Source of the DNA: Phaeobacter sp. 11ANDIMAR09
GTDB lineage: Bacteria; Pseudomonadota; Alphaproteobacteria; Rhodobacterales; Rhodobacteraceae
Reading direction: 5' to 3'
Length of the DNA stretch: 64,000 nucleotides
NCBI RefSeq assembly: GCF_001294455.1
Contig: NZ_LIKT01000020.1
Coordinates: forward strand, 27,530-91,529
Positions 8,760 to 17,368 of the stretch are shown here, in pieces. The notes under the pieces were generated by a model. That model was not told where the DNA came from, did not search any database, and saw nothing but the letters and a program-made list of their open reading frames with translations. A program made the position numbers and the translations under genes. Each line of letters starts with the position of its first letter. The stretch's first letter is position 1.

Positions 8760-9247
8760 TGACTGTCTTTGACCAAAAGGAAATTGCCAAAACTCTAACC
8801 CGCCCGATGGTGTGGGGGATGAACATTGTCAACGTTACCTTTTGGGTTGTTAACTTTCTTGTGCTCGATTTTTGGACCGCAGATTCATTTCAACGTCTTG
8901 GGTCTTTGTGGGTAGCTATTCTGGTGTTGCTGTTCGGATTTTCGCGCCTGACCGTGTCTGGGATAGTATCTTTGATAAATGAACCTAGTGGTTTGGAGGA
9001 ACTAACGTTCTCTGGATCGAAAGTGAGCTTTTTGAGGCGCTTGGCCCCTTCAAAAGGGGCGATGCGTTGGGTCTCAGATAACTCAGAACGTCAGAGTTTG
9101 ACTTTGATTATGACACATGTGGAAAATCGGCTGATTTACCGTGTCTATTCTACTGAAGTCATATTGTTGACTGTCGCGACTTTACAGTGGGGATATGGGG
9201 ATATCTTCCACTGTTGGATAAATGGAAGTGGATGGAGCAAATGCTAA
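8759..9247 (+). CDS. Unknown membrane protein inserted between soxB and soxD
   Basis: A 162-residue protein I do not recognise. Two hydrophobic stretches near the N-terminus (about residues 20-37 and 47-66) look like membrane helices, followed by a soluble domain and a third weakly hydrophobic segment around 120-132. Its ATG overlaps the soxB stop (TGATG) and its end overlaps the soxD start by 7 bases, so it is tightly coupled to the operon. Its DNA is clearly more AT-rich than the flanking sox genes, with codons rare in this window (TTG, TTT, ATA), suggesting recent acquisition. Confidence 0.65.
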   Translation: MTVFDQKEIAKTLTRPMVWGMNIVNVTFWVVNFLVLDFWTADSFQRLGSLWVAILVLLFGFSRLTVSGIVSLINEPSGLEELTFSGSKVSFLRRLAPSKGAMRWVSDNSERQSLTLIMTHVENRLIYRVYSTEVILLTVATLQWGYGDIFHCWINGSGWSKC

Positions 9248-9582
9248 TCCTTGAATGCCCCTATTGCGGCGTCAAAGCCGAAGAAACCGAACTGGGCGCC
9301 GGTGGCGAAGCGCATCTGAAGCGCTATGGCCCTGGCTCGGACGATGACCAGTTCCACGATTACCTGTTTATGCGCGAAAACCCCAAGGGCGTGCATTTTG
9401 AACGCTGGCGCCATTCCAATGGCTGCGGCAAGTGGTTTCATGCCGCGCGCTGCACCATGACCATGGAGGTCTTTGGCACCTATTCGGCGCAGACCTATGA
9501 GCCGCCGCAGGAGATCAAGGACAAGATCACCGCCAAACGCCCCGGCTGGAGCTGGCGCGAATTCTCGGATGCTTCCGAATGA
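9241..9582 (+). CDS. soxD: Sarcosine oxidase subunit delta
   Basis: Small 113-residue zinc subunit of heterotetrameric sarcosine oxidase. Cys6 and Cys9 (LECPYCG) together with His58 and Cys62 (RHSNGCGKW) match the zinc ligands known in the family. The ATG at 9241 fits the family N-terminus; its GGAG ribosome site (9234-9237) lies only three bases away and inside the preceding unknown gene, so soxD translation may depend on that upstream reading. Confidence 0.95.
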   Translation: MLILECPYCGVKAEETELGAGGEAHLKRYGPGSDDDQFHDYLFMRENPKGVHFERWRHSNGCGKWFHAARCTMTMEVFGTYSAQTYEPPQEIKDKITAKRPGWSWREFSDASE

Positions 9583-9628
9583 TCCGCCACTTTGAAACCT
9601 TCGCCTTTACTTTGAAAGGTCTGAGCAC

Positions 9629-12600
9629 ATGAGCACGCGTCTCGCCAAACAGGGCCGGCTGATTGACCGGTCCAAACAGATCGACTTTACCTTTAACGGC
9701 AAGCGCATGCAGGGCTATGCCGGTGACAGCCTGGCCTCGGCCCTGCTGGCCAATGATCAGATGATGATGGGCCGCTCGTTTAAATATCACCGCCCCCGTG
9801 GCGTCGTTGCGGCAGGCTCGGAAGAGCCCAATGCGCTGATGCAGCTGGGCTCGGGCGATCGCTACGAGCCCAACCAGCGCGCCACCACCACCGAGCTGTT
9901 TTCCGGCCTGACCGCCAAATCGCAGAACCACTGGCCCAGCCTGGAATTCGACGTTCTGTCGATCAACAACAAGCTGAGCCGGTTCCTGACGGCTGGGTTC
10001 TACTACAAGATGTTCATCCATCCGCGCCCGCTGTGGAAACACGTCTACGAGCCGATTATCCGCAAATCCGCCGGTCTGGGCGAAGCGCCGGACAATGAGC
10101 TGAAGGATCCTGACACCTACGAACACTTCTACTTCTTTGCTGACGTTGTGGTGATCGGTGGCGGTGTGGCTGGTCTGCAAGCGGCCAAGGCTGCTGCCGA
10201 GAGCGGTGCCAAGGTTCTGGTGCTGGAAGAAAACAAGCACTGGGGTGGTCGTGCGTCGGTGGATGGCGGCACCATCGACGGTGAAGAGCCTGAGGTCTGG
10301 ATTGAAAAGACCCTGGACGCGCTGCGCGGCATGAACAACGTCACTCTGCGTGATCGTTGCATGGCCTCGGGTGTCTATGACCACGGCTATGTTCTGGGCT
10401 ATGAGCGCCTGACAGATCACGCACCAGGCCAGGGTGGTCCGCGTCATCGTCTGTGGCGGATCCGTACGAAACAGATCGTCACCGCAACCGGTGCGATTGA
10501 GCGTCCGCTCTCCTTTGCTGGCAACGATGTGCCCGGCGTGATGCTGGCGGCCGCAATGCGCGACTATGTGGTGAACTGGGGCGTAACCCCTGGCCAAAAG
10601 GTCGTGGTTGCCACCAACAATGACGATGCCTATCGCACCGCCCTGGCGCTGCATGAGGCGGGTGTCGAAGTGGTCCGCGTGGTGGATGCCCGCGAAACCG
10701 GCGGCGGTGCTCTGATGGAAGCGGTGCGCGAAAAAGGTATCCGGGTTGAGCTGGGCCGCGCCATTGCCAAGGTCAAGGATGGGCCCCGTGTCACCAAGGT
10801 CGCCATCTGTGCCCAAAATGGCGAAGGCGGAGCTCAGGAAGAGGTCGAGGCCGATGCGGTTGCCATGTCCGGCGGCTGGTCGCCTGTTGTCCACCTGTGG
10901 TCGCACTGCGGCGGCAAGCTGAACTGGGACAAGGAGCATGCCTTCTTCCGCCCCGATCCCGCCCGTCCTCCACTGGGCGACAATGGAACAGGCTTTGTGA
11001 TTGCCACCGGCGCTGCCAATGGCAATCTGGGTCTCGGGGCTGTGCTCGAGGATGCAGCTGCGGCAGGTTCACAGGCGGCTGAGGCCGCTGGTTTCCCCGC
11101 CAAAGCCGTGGCTTCTGCCAAAGGCGTGTCGGAGGCCGAGACCGCGATGGAAGCGGTCTGGCTGATGCCTGCCAAGGCAGATATCAAGCTGCGGATGAAG
11201 TCCTGGCTGGATTATCAGAACGACGTCAAGGTCTCGGATGTGCAGCTGGCGGCCCGTGAAGGCTATGAAAGCGTTGAGCACACCAAGCGCTATACCACAT
11301 TGGGCATGGCGACCGATCAGGGGAAACTCTCCAATATCAACGGTCTGGCGATCCTTGCGGACAGTCTGAATTCGGAAATTCCGCAGGTTGGCACCACCAC
11401 CTTCCGTCCGCCCTATCACCCCATTTCCATGGGTGCGATTGGCGGCGAGGCGCGCGGTGAAATCTTCCAGCCCGTGCGCAAGACGCCGATCTACGACTGG
11501 AACGATGCCAATGGCGCGGATTGGGAACCGGTTGGCCAGTGGCGCCGTCCCTTTGCCTATACCCGCAGCGGCGAGAGCCGTCATGACGCGGTGAACCGCG
11601 AAGTGAAGAACACCCGCGAAAATCTCGGGCTGCTCGATGCCTCGACCCTGGGTAAGCTGATCGTCAAGGGCCCGGATGCGGGCAAGTTCCTCGACATGAT
11701 GTACACCAACATGATGTCGACCCTGAAAATCGGCAAATGCCGCTATGGCTTGATGTGCAGCGAGAATGGCTTTTTGTCCGATGATGGTGTTGTTGCCCGC
11801 ATCGACGAGGACACCTGGCTGTGCCACACCACCACGGGCGGTGCCGAAAGCATCCACGCCCATATGGAAGAATGGCTGCAGACCGAATGGTGGGACTGGA
11901 AAGTCTATGTCGCCAATGTGACCGAGCAATATGCGCAGGTTGCCGTAGTTGGCCCCAAGGCCCGCAAGGTGCTGGAAAAGCTCAACGCACAGGCCGGTGG
12001 CGGCATGGACCTCGGCAAAGACGCGCTGCCCTTTATGGAGTGGCGTGACGGTCAGATCGGCGGCTTTGATGCGCGCGCCTATCGGATCTCCTTCTCGGGG
12101 GAGCTGTCCTACGAGATCGCGGTTGCGGCTTCGGAAGGCCAGGCCTTTTGGGATGCGCTGATGGAAGCGGGTAAAGAGTTCAATGTCATGCCCTATGGCA
12201 CTGAAACTCTGCACATTCTGCGGGCCGAAAAAGGCTTCATTATGATTGGGGATGAGACCGACGGGACTGTAATTCCGCAGGATCTCAACCTGCAGTGGGC
12301 CCTGTCCAAAAAGAAGGAAGACTATCTGGGCAAACGCGCCCATCTGCGCTCGCATATGGCCGATCCGGACCGCTGGAAACTGGTGGGTCTGGAAACCACC
12401 GATGGCTCAGTGCTGCCCGATGGCGCCTATGCACGTGGCAATGGCGTCAATGCTAACGGCCAGCAGAACGTGATTGGCCGGGTGACCTCGACCTATTATT
12501 CGGCGACGCTGGGCCGTGGTATTGCCATGGGTCTGGTTAAACACGGGCCAAAACGCATGGGCGAAGTGATCGAGTTCCCCGGGACCGATGGCACCATCTA

Positions 12601-12661
12601 TAAGGCCAAGATCGTTGACCCGGTCTTCTACGATAAGGAAGGGGAGAAGCAGAATGTCTAA
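9629..12661 (+). CDS. soxA: Sarcosine oxidase subunit alpha
   Basis: The 1010-residue catalytic and folate-binding subunit. Order: an N-terminal ferredoxin-like domain (about 10-100, GRSFKYHRPRGVVAAG), an NAD+-binding Rossmann domain starting at VVVIGGGVAGLQAAKAA (about 171), and a C-terminal GcvT-like aminomethyltransferase domain (about 600-1000) that forms 5,10-methylene-tetrahydrofolate. Full length, no disruption. The ATG at 9629 is preceded by AAAGG. Its last codons overlap the soxG start. Confidence 0.97.
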   Translation: MSTRLAKQGRLIDRSKQIDFTFNGKRMQGYAGDSLASALLANDQMMMGRSFKYHRPRGVVAAGSEEPNALMQLGSGDRYEPNQRATTTELFSGLTAKSQNHWPSLEFDVLSINNKLSRFLTAGFYYKMFIHPRPLWKHVYEPIIRKSAGLGEAPDNELKDPDTYEHFYFFADVVVIGGGVAGLQAAKAAAESGAKVLVLEENKHWGGRASVDGGTIDGEEPEVWIEKTLDALRGMNNVTLRDRCMASGVYDHGYVLGYERLTDHAPGQGGPRHRLWRIRTKQIVTATGAIERPLSFAGNDVPGVMLAAAMRDYVVNWGVTPGQKVVVATNNDDAYRTALALHEAGVEVVRVVDARETGGGALMEAVREKGIRVELGRAIAKVKDGPRVTKVAICAQNGEGGAQEEVEADAVAMSGGWSPVVHLWSHCGGKLNWDKEHAFFRPDPARPPLGDNGTGFVIATGAANGNLGLGAVLEDAAAAGSQAAEAAGFPAKAVASAKGVSEAETAMEAVWLMPAKADIKLRMKSWLDYQNDVKVSDVQLAAREGYESVEHTKRYTTLGMATDQGKLSNINGLAILADSLNSEIPQVGTTTFRPPYHPISMGAIGGEARGEIFQPVRKTPIYDWNDANGADWEPVGQWRRPFAYTRSGESRHDAVNREVKNTRENLGLLDASTLGKLIVKGPDAGKFLDMMYTNMMSTLKIGKCRYGLMCSENGFLSDDGVVARIDEDTWLCHTTTGGAESIHAHMEEWLQTEWWDWKVYVANVTEQYAQVAVVGPKARKVLEKLNAQAGGGMDLGKDALPFMEWRDGQIGGFDARAYRISFSGELSYEIAVAASEGQAFWDALMEAGKEFNVMPYGTETLHILRAEKGFIMIGDETDGTVIPQDLNLQWALSKKKEDYLGKRAHLRSHMADPDRWKLVGLETTDGSVLPDGAYARGNGVNANGQQNVIGRVTSTYYSATLGRGIAMGLVKHGPKRMGEVIEFPGTDGTIYKAKIVDPVFYDKEGEKQNV

Positions 12662-13226
12662 TCCTGTCACCGCAACCAATGGCGCCCAGTTTGCGGGCAT
12701 TGCCACTGTCGCAGATGCCGGGCTGCAGGGGATGATCACCCTGCGCGGCGATCTTTCCTCTTCGGTTCTGCAGGCGGCCGTTAAGGCCGCCACCGGGGCC
12801 GCGGTGCCTGCGCAGCGCAAGATCGAGATTTCTGACAACGGCGCTGCCGCCTGGATGTCACCGGATGAGCTGCTGCTGCTGGTTCCTTATGAGCAGGCCG
12901 TGGCCAAGACTGCGGAACTGGCAGAGGCGCTGAAGGGCGAGCACGCCCTGGCCGCCAATGTGTCGGATGCGCGCTCCTTCCTTAGCATTGCAGGAGAGGG
13001 CGCCCGCGAGACCCTGGCCAAGATCGCACCGGTGGATCTGTCGGCTGAGGCCTTCAAGCCTGGGGACTTCCGCCGCAGCCGGACAGCCCAGGTGGCCGCG
13101 GCCTTTTGGTTGCAAAAGGACGGCAGCTTCCGCGTGGTCTGCTTCCGCTCGGTTGGCGCCTATATGTTCAATCTCTTGTCAGCTTCGGCACATCCTCAAT
13201 CCGCGGTTGGGGTTTACACTGCCTAG
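12654..13226 (+). CDS. soxG: Sarcosine oxidase subunit gamma
   Basis: A 190-residue subunit related to the C-terminal part of GcvT, which packs against the alpha subunit. The segment ANVSDARSFLSIAGEGARETLAK and the C-terminal FRSVGAYMFNLL fit the SoxG family. The ATG at 12654 lies inside the end of soxA (8-base overlap), giving translational coupling. Last gene of the operon; a terminator follows 38 bases later. Confidence 0.94.
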   Translation: MSNPVTATNGAQFAGIATVADAGLQGMITLRGDLSSSVLQAAVKAATGAAVPAQRKIEISDNGAAAWMSPDELLLLVPYEQAVAKTAELAEALKGEHALAANVSDARSFLSIAGEGARETLAKIAPVDLSAEAFKPGDFRRSRTAQVAAAFWLQKDGSFRVVCFRSVGAYMFNLLSASAHPQSAVGVYTA

Positions 13227-13263
13227 GGGCAGGTGCTGAACAAAATGCAGAAAAGTAAATCTA

Positions 13264-13298
13264 GGGTGCCCTCAATTTTCTTTGGGGGCACCCTTTTT
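13264..13298 (+). terminator. Rho-independent terminator of the sox operon
   Basis: Stem GGGTGCCC / GGGCACCC with a 14-base loop, followed by TTTTT. Confidence 0.85.
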
Positions 13299-13584
13299 GT
13301 TTGCGCTTTTTTGCAGGGCCGCCGGTGATCTAGAGCAAGCCACTTCCCCAGAGATTTTAGGAAAAGGGACGCACTAACAGGACATAGGGTTCTTTGGGCT
13401 GGAAAGGCAGTTGCCCCTGAGAGAAACGCGCTGTTTCCTAAGGGAAATCACCTATTTTTTCACTTTTGTGAAACTAAGCGGTGTGGTAAACAACCCCTGG
13501 TGGATTTTGTCAAACTTGCCTCCCTCGCGTTTCCTGGAGGGTTCGGGCAGGTTTTTATGTTGCGTAGGTGGTCCTGAGAGCGGA
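13299..13584. other. Gene-free stretch, AT-richer than surroundings
   Basis: No convincing gene. A frame in phase with the downstream secreted protein is open from 13411, but its residues are Phe/Trp-rich and unlike a signal peptide, so it is read here as leader or promoter DNA. Confidence 0.5.
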
Positions 13585-14004
13585 ATGGCTTGGTATTTTA
13601 ACAGTTTGTTGCCTGCGTGTGTTTTTATATTCGGCGCCAATATCGCTGTGGCAGAGACATTCAGTTGCTCATTAGAACCTGTGACTAAATCCGGCTGGAT
13701 CCCAGCGCGGGTCTTGGTGCAGTTTTTGGAAGGGCATGAGATGGCGCGTATTCGTGCCTCGGAGGAGGGGGGACCGGCACCCGCGGTGATGAAACGGCGC
13801 AGCGATAGCTCTTATCTCCTGGACTGGACCCCGAGCCGGGCCCTCATGGCCAAAGCCACTGAACTGAGCAGTGATCGCTACAGGGCGGTTTTGAACCTGG
13901 GGAACCTGAAGGTTTCGCTGCAGGTTTTGACGGAAACAATGCCTGGCACCCTTTCGCCGCGCGGGGCAGGGACTTGTATTCGCATCGACGGTTCAATTCC
14001 CTAG
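13585..14004 (+). CDS. Small secreted protein of unknown function
   Basis: 139 residues from the ATG at 13585. Residues 1-22 form a Sec-type signal peptide (MAWYFNSLLPACVFIFGANIA then AVA-E), giving a small periplasmic protein starting ETFSCSLEPVTKSG. Two cysteines (FSCSLEP near the start and GTCIRI near the end) could form a disulfide. I recognise no domain. Choosing this start rather than the upstream in-frame ATG at 13411 rests on the signal peptide and a GAGAG just upstream. Monocistronic. Confidence 0.6.
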   Translation: MAWYFNSLLPACVFIFGANIAVAETFSCSLEPVTKSGWIPARVLVQFLEGHEMARIRASEEGGPAPAVMKRRSDSSYLLDWTPSRALMAKATELSSDRYRAVLNLGNLKVSLQVLTETMPGTLSPRGAGTCIRIDGSIP

Positions 14005-14154
14005 ATCTCTGTGTTGGAGGCCTACGCAGCATCCGGAACGGAGAGGGGGCGATTTTGGTCCAAGCACTGTTTGATCCACGCAACATGAGATATAGACCGT
14101 GAACCGAGATGCCTTTTTTCACGGCGGGACATTGGGTCTCTCCTGACGCTGAAA

Positions 14155-14940
14155 TCAACCTTTGAACAAAAAGGTTGGAAATTGGGTCAGTGCGCGCTCT
14201 TGCGTGAGGGTGTCAAAGCCAGAGGCCCGGCCATTGTCCTCGAGGCAGGTGTTGTAAAAGGACAGGCTGTCGGCCAGTTCCTGCATGCGCTGTTTACGCG
14301 TTTCGGAATCCAGAAACGGCGCATGGGTGGACAGGTACAGGGCTGGGCGGTGTTCTTTCAGCCAGGGAAGAAGGCTGGGAAGCACGTCAAATTCAGCGCC
14401 CTCAATGTCCATTTTGACCAGGGACACCCGGCTCAGGTTGGCGGAGCTTGCAAAATCTTCCCAGCCCAGGGTGATCACGTCAGAGCCGTGTTCGCCATCA
14501 TTGAGCAGGCTGGTCATGCTGTCGCCGGCCTCGCCACCAAAGGAGGCCATACGAGCAAGCCCAACGCCTTGGCTGAGCGCCACGGAGAAGGCCGAGACGT
14601 TGTTCACCGCGTTCAGTTCCAGGTTCCAGGCCAGATGGCGAAAAGCCACCGGGTCGGGCTCAAAGCAATAGACCCGGCGTGCCTTGGCCGCACCATAAAG
14701 AACGGTGGGGCCAATCCAGGCGCCGATATCCAGGTAGTCGTGATCCCGGTCCAGATGGGCATCCAGAACGGCAAAGGTTTCCGGCTCCCAGGATCCTGCA
14801 GAGGCCTTGCGCCAGAATTTGGAGTGATAGGGGTCGAGACGAAAGGGAATGCCATTGAGCGAGCCCAGATAATAGCCCCGGGCGCGGTAAAACATCTTGC
14901 GCGCGGCGGTCCAGGTCTTGGTGACCTTCTGTGCGATCAT
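14155..14940 (-). CDS. FkbM family methyltransferase
   Basis: SAM-dependent methyltransferase with motif I DYLDIGAWIGPTVLYGA, motif II VYCFEPDPVAFRHLAWNLELN, and a later VKMDIEGAEFDVLPSL acidic motif typical of FkbM proteins, which O-methylate sugars or natural products. The exact substrate is unknown. The ATG at 14940 is preceded by a GAGGA ribosome site; further in-frame starts (14955, 15066) would run into the sodB promoter. 261 aa. Divergent from sodB. Confidence 0.8.
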   Translation of the reverse strand: MIAQKVTKTWTAARKMFYRARGYYLGSLNGIPFRLDPYHSKFWRKASAGSWEPETFAVLDAHLDRDHDYLDIGAWIGPTVLYGAAKARRVYCFEPDPVAFRHLAWNLELNAVNNVSAFSVALSQGVGLARMASFGGEAGDSMTSLLNDGEHGSDVITLGWEDFASSANLSRVSLVKMDIEGAEFDVLPSLLPWLKEHRPALYLSTHAPFLDSETRKQRMQELADSLSFYNTCLEDNGRASGFDTLTQERALTQFPTFLFKG

Positions 14941-15064
14941 CTCGAATTTCCTCATTTTTGCACATAAGACATGCGGGGTTTTCGTGTCTTGGCCCTTGAC
15001 CTGCTGCCGCCTGAGCCGCATGTATCTGCACAGGAACGCAACAATAAATTTACAGGGGTCCATC

Positions 15065-15667
15065 ATGGCTTTTGAACTTCCCGATCTTCCTTATGCACAT
15101 GACGCGCTGGCCGCCAAGGGCATGTCGGCAGAAACTCTGGAATACCACCACGATCTGCACCACAAAGCCTATGTCGACAACGGCAACAAGCTGATCGCCG
15201 GCACCGAGTGGGACGGCAAATCGCTGGAAGAGATCATCAAGGGCACCTATGACGCCTCTTCGGTGGCGCAGAACGGCATCTTCAACAACATCTCACAGCT
15301 GTGGAACCACAACCAGTTCTGGGAAATGATGGGCCCCGGCGATTACACCATGCCAGGCGAGCTGGAGAAGGCTCTGGTCGAAAGCTTCGGCTCGGTTGAC
15401 GAGTTCAAGTCTCAGTTTTCTGCAGCTGGCGCTGGTCAGTTTGGCTCCGGCTGGGCTTGGTTGGTAAAGAACGCTGACGGTTCGCTGGCTGTGACCAAGA
15501 CCGAAAACGGTGTGAACCCGCTGTGCTTTGGCCAGACCGCCCTGCTGGGCTGTGACGTTTGGGAGCACTCCTACTACATTGATTTCCGCAACAAACGCCC
15601 TGCCTACCTGTCGAACTTCCTCGACAACTTGGTGAACTGGGAAAACGTTGCTTCGCGTCTGGGCTAA
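15065..15667 (+). CDS. sodB: Superoxide dismutase, Fe/Mn family (Fe-type features)
   Basis: Dismutates superoxide to oxygen and hydrogen peroxide. Metal ligands are visible: His28 (EYHHDLHH), the His of LWNHNQFW, and Asp and His of CDVWEHSYY. A Gln four residues before the second His (SQLWNH) and the NG rather than NQ in the late TENGVNPL segment follow the iron-type pattern; metal use in vivo is inference. 200 aa, full length. A strong hairpin follows 25 bases after the stop. Confidence 0.95.
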   Translation: MAFELPDLPYAHDALAAKGMSAETLEYHHDLHHKAYVDNGNKLIAGTEWDGKSLEEIIKGTYDASSVAQNGIFNNISQLWNHNQFWEMMGPGDYTMPGELEKALVESFGSVDEFKSQFSAAGAGQFGSGWAWLVKNADGSLAVTKTENGVNPLCFGQTALLGCDVWEHSYYIDFRNKRPAYLSNFLDNLVNWENVASRLG

Positions 15668-15691
15668 GCCCTACCGCCTGATGAATTAACG

Positions 15692-15724
15692 ACAACGCCC
15701 GGCCTTTTGGCCGGGCGTTGTTGG
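15692..15724 (+). terminator. Terminator of sodB
   Basis: A perfect 13-bp stem (ACAACGCCCGGCC / GGCCGGGCGTTGT) with a TTTT loop, followed by a T-rich but interrupted tract (TTGGTTTT). Confidence 0.75.
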
Positions 15725-15778
15725 TTTTGCTGGCCGCAACGTGCGCAATGGGAACAGGTGACTTTTGGAACAGAAACC

Positions 15779-16684
15779 ATGACCGAGACCACCAAGGGTG
15801 TGGCGGCGATGATTCTGGCCTGCACGGTCTGGGGGCTGTCCGGGATTTTCTATAAACTGCTGGCCCATATCCCTCCCGAACAGGTTCTGTCTCATCGTGT
15901 TCTGTGGTCCGCAGTGTTTTTTGCCTGTGTTCTGGCTCTGCAGGGACGCTTGGCGCTGCTGACAACGGTGCTGTCAGAGTGGCGGCAGGTACGGGTGCTG
16001 ATGCTGGCGACAGCGATGATCTCTCTGAACTGGTTTATCTTTATCACCTCTGTGCAGATCGGACGCGCGACCGAGGCCTCGTTGGGCTATTACATCTTTC
16101 CCTTGGTCAGCGTGGTTTTGGGGCGCCTGATCTTTGCGGAACGGCTCAGCCCATCGCAGGGCCTGGCGATTGCCCTGGCGTCTCTGGCAGTTGTGGTTTT
16201 GACCTATGGCCTGGGGGTGGCACCTTGGATTGCCCTGGTGATTGGTTGCAGCTTTGCCATTTACGGCGTGGTCAAAAAGGGGCTCGACATTGGCCCTGTT
16301 GTCTCGGTCACCGCCGAAGTCTTGCTACTGCTGCCAATCGCCCTAGTGGTGATTGTGCTCACAGGGGGGGGCGGTTTTCAGGGCAATGCGCTGGATGCAG
16401 GGTTTTTGATGCTCTCTGGTCCCTTGACCGGGATGCCGCTGATCCTGTTCAGCTATGCGGCCCGGCGCGTGGCATTGGGCAGCGTTGGCGTTTTACAATA
16501 CATTAACCCAACGCTACAAGCTCTTGTCGCAACACTGATTTTTGGAGAGCTCTTCACCCAGTGGCATAGCATGGCCTTTGCCCTGATCTGGGGCGCGGTC
16601 ATCATCTTTTCCCTTGGCGCGCTCCACCGGTCACGCCAGGAGGTGAGACAAGCACGCGCTGCCGCCAAGGCCACCAATGCCTGA
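15779..16684 (+). CDS. rarD: RarD family EamA transporter
   Basis: A 301-residue, ten-helix DMT-superfamily permease. The N-terminal GVAAMILACTVWGLSGIFYKLLAHIPPEQVLSHR pattern is characteristic of RarD, and a second EamA half begins near residue 150. Transported compound is unknown; the name comes from a chloramphenicol-sensitivity phenotype in enterics. The start at 15779 matches the family N-terminus. Tail-to-tail with the LOG gene, with two bases between stop codons. Confidence 0.88.
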   Translation: MTETTKGVAAMILACTVWGLSGIFYKLLAHIPPEQVLSHRVLWSAVFFACVLALQGRLALLTTVLSEWRQVRVLMLATAMISLNWFIFITSVQIGRATEASLGYYIFPLVSVVLGRLIFAERLSPSQGLAIALASLAVVVLTYGLGVAPWIALVIGCSFAIYGVVKKGLDIGPVVSVTAEVLLLLPIALVVIVLTGGGGFQGNALDAGFLMLSGPLTGMPLILFSYAARRVALGSVGVLQYINPTLQALVATLIFGELFTQWHSMAFALIWGAVIIFSLGALHRSRQEVRQARAAAKATNA

Positions 16685-16686
16685 TA

Positions 16687-17229
16687 TCAGGCGCTCAGGA
16701 TTTCCATCACTTGCTCTGGCGTCTCGGCCCAGATGAGGTAGTCGCGCAATGTGTCTTCGGCGAAGCCCTGTTCCAGCATGTGCTCCACCAGGGCGCGCAG
16801 CTTGTCCCAATATCCCGCCACGTTCAGGATCACGATGGGTTTGCTATGTAGCCCCAATTGACGCCAGGTCAGCGCCTCGAACAGCTCATCCAGCGAGCCC
16901 GGTCCCCCCGGCAGCACCACCACCGCATCGGCATTATACAGCATGACTTTCTTGCGCTCATGCATGGTCTCGGTGACGACATAGGTGGTAAGATCGCTTT
17001 TGCCCACCTCGCGCTTCACCAGATGCTCGGGGATGACGCCAAAGGTTTCACCGCCCGCGCCCTGAGCCGCGCGGGCCACAACCCCCATCAAACCCACATC
17101 TCCGGCACCATAGACCAGACGTAATCCGCGTGTTGCAAGCATCACCCCCAGGCTTTCGGCGGCGCTTTCGTAGGCGGGCATTGCCCCAGAACGGGATCCG
17201 CAATACACACAGACCGATTTGATACGCAT
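16687..17229 (-). CDS. LOG family protein (TIGR00730)
   Basis: A 180-residue Rossmann-like protein with the conserved PGGxGxxxE motif at residues 107-115 (PGGPGSLDE; Ser replaces the common Thr) and the upstream ERKKVML segment. Family members hydrolyse cytokinin or other nucleoside 5'-monophosphates at the N-glycosidic bond. Bacterial substrates are often AMP-like; the function here is inferred. Single gene, divergent from the LysM gene. Confidence 0.9.
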   Translation of the reverse strand: MRIKSVCVYCGSRSGAMPAYESAAESLGVMLATRGLRLVYGAGDVGLMGVVARAAQGAGGETFGVIPEHLVKREVGKSDLTTYVVTETMHERKKVMLYNADAVVVLPGGPGSLDELFEALTWRQLGLHSKPIVILNVAGYWDKLRALVEHMLEQGFAEDTLRDYLIWAETPEQVMEILSA

Positions 17230-17368
17230 GAGTGGGCCTTTCGCTGAGATTTCAAGGGGAAACTAAACTGGTGTTTTGACCCTAGATAGCGTGATTGATA
17301 GGCTGCCTCAACCAGGTGCATGACGTGGTTTCAACAAGAAACCCATTGGCACTGAAGGAAGGAAGAAG

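Noticed and set aside
13411..13584. N-terminal extension of the small secreted protein
   Set aside because: It would bury the signal peptide 58 residues inside the protein; the later ATG at 13585 is more plausible.
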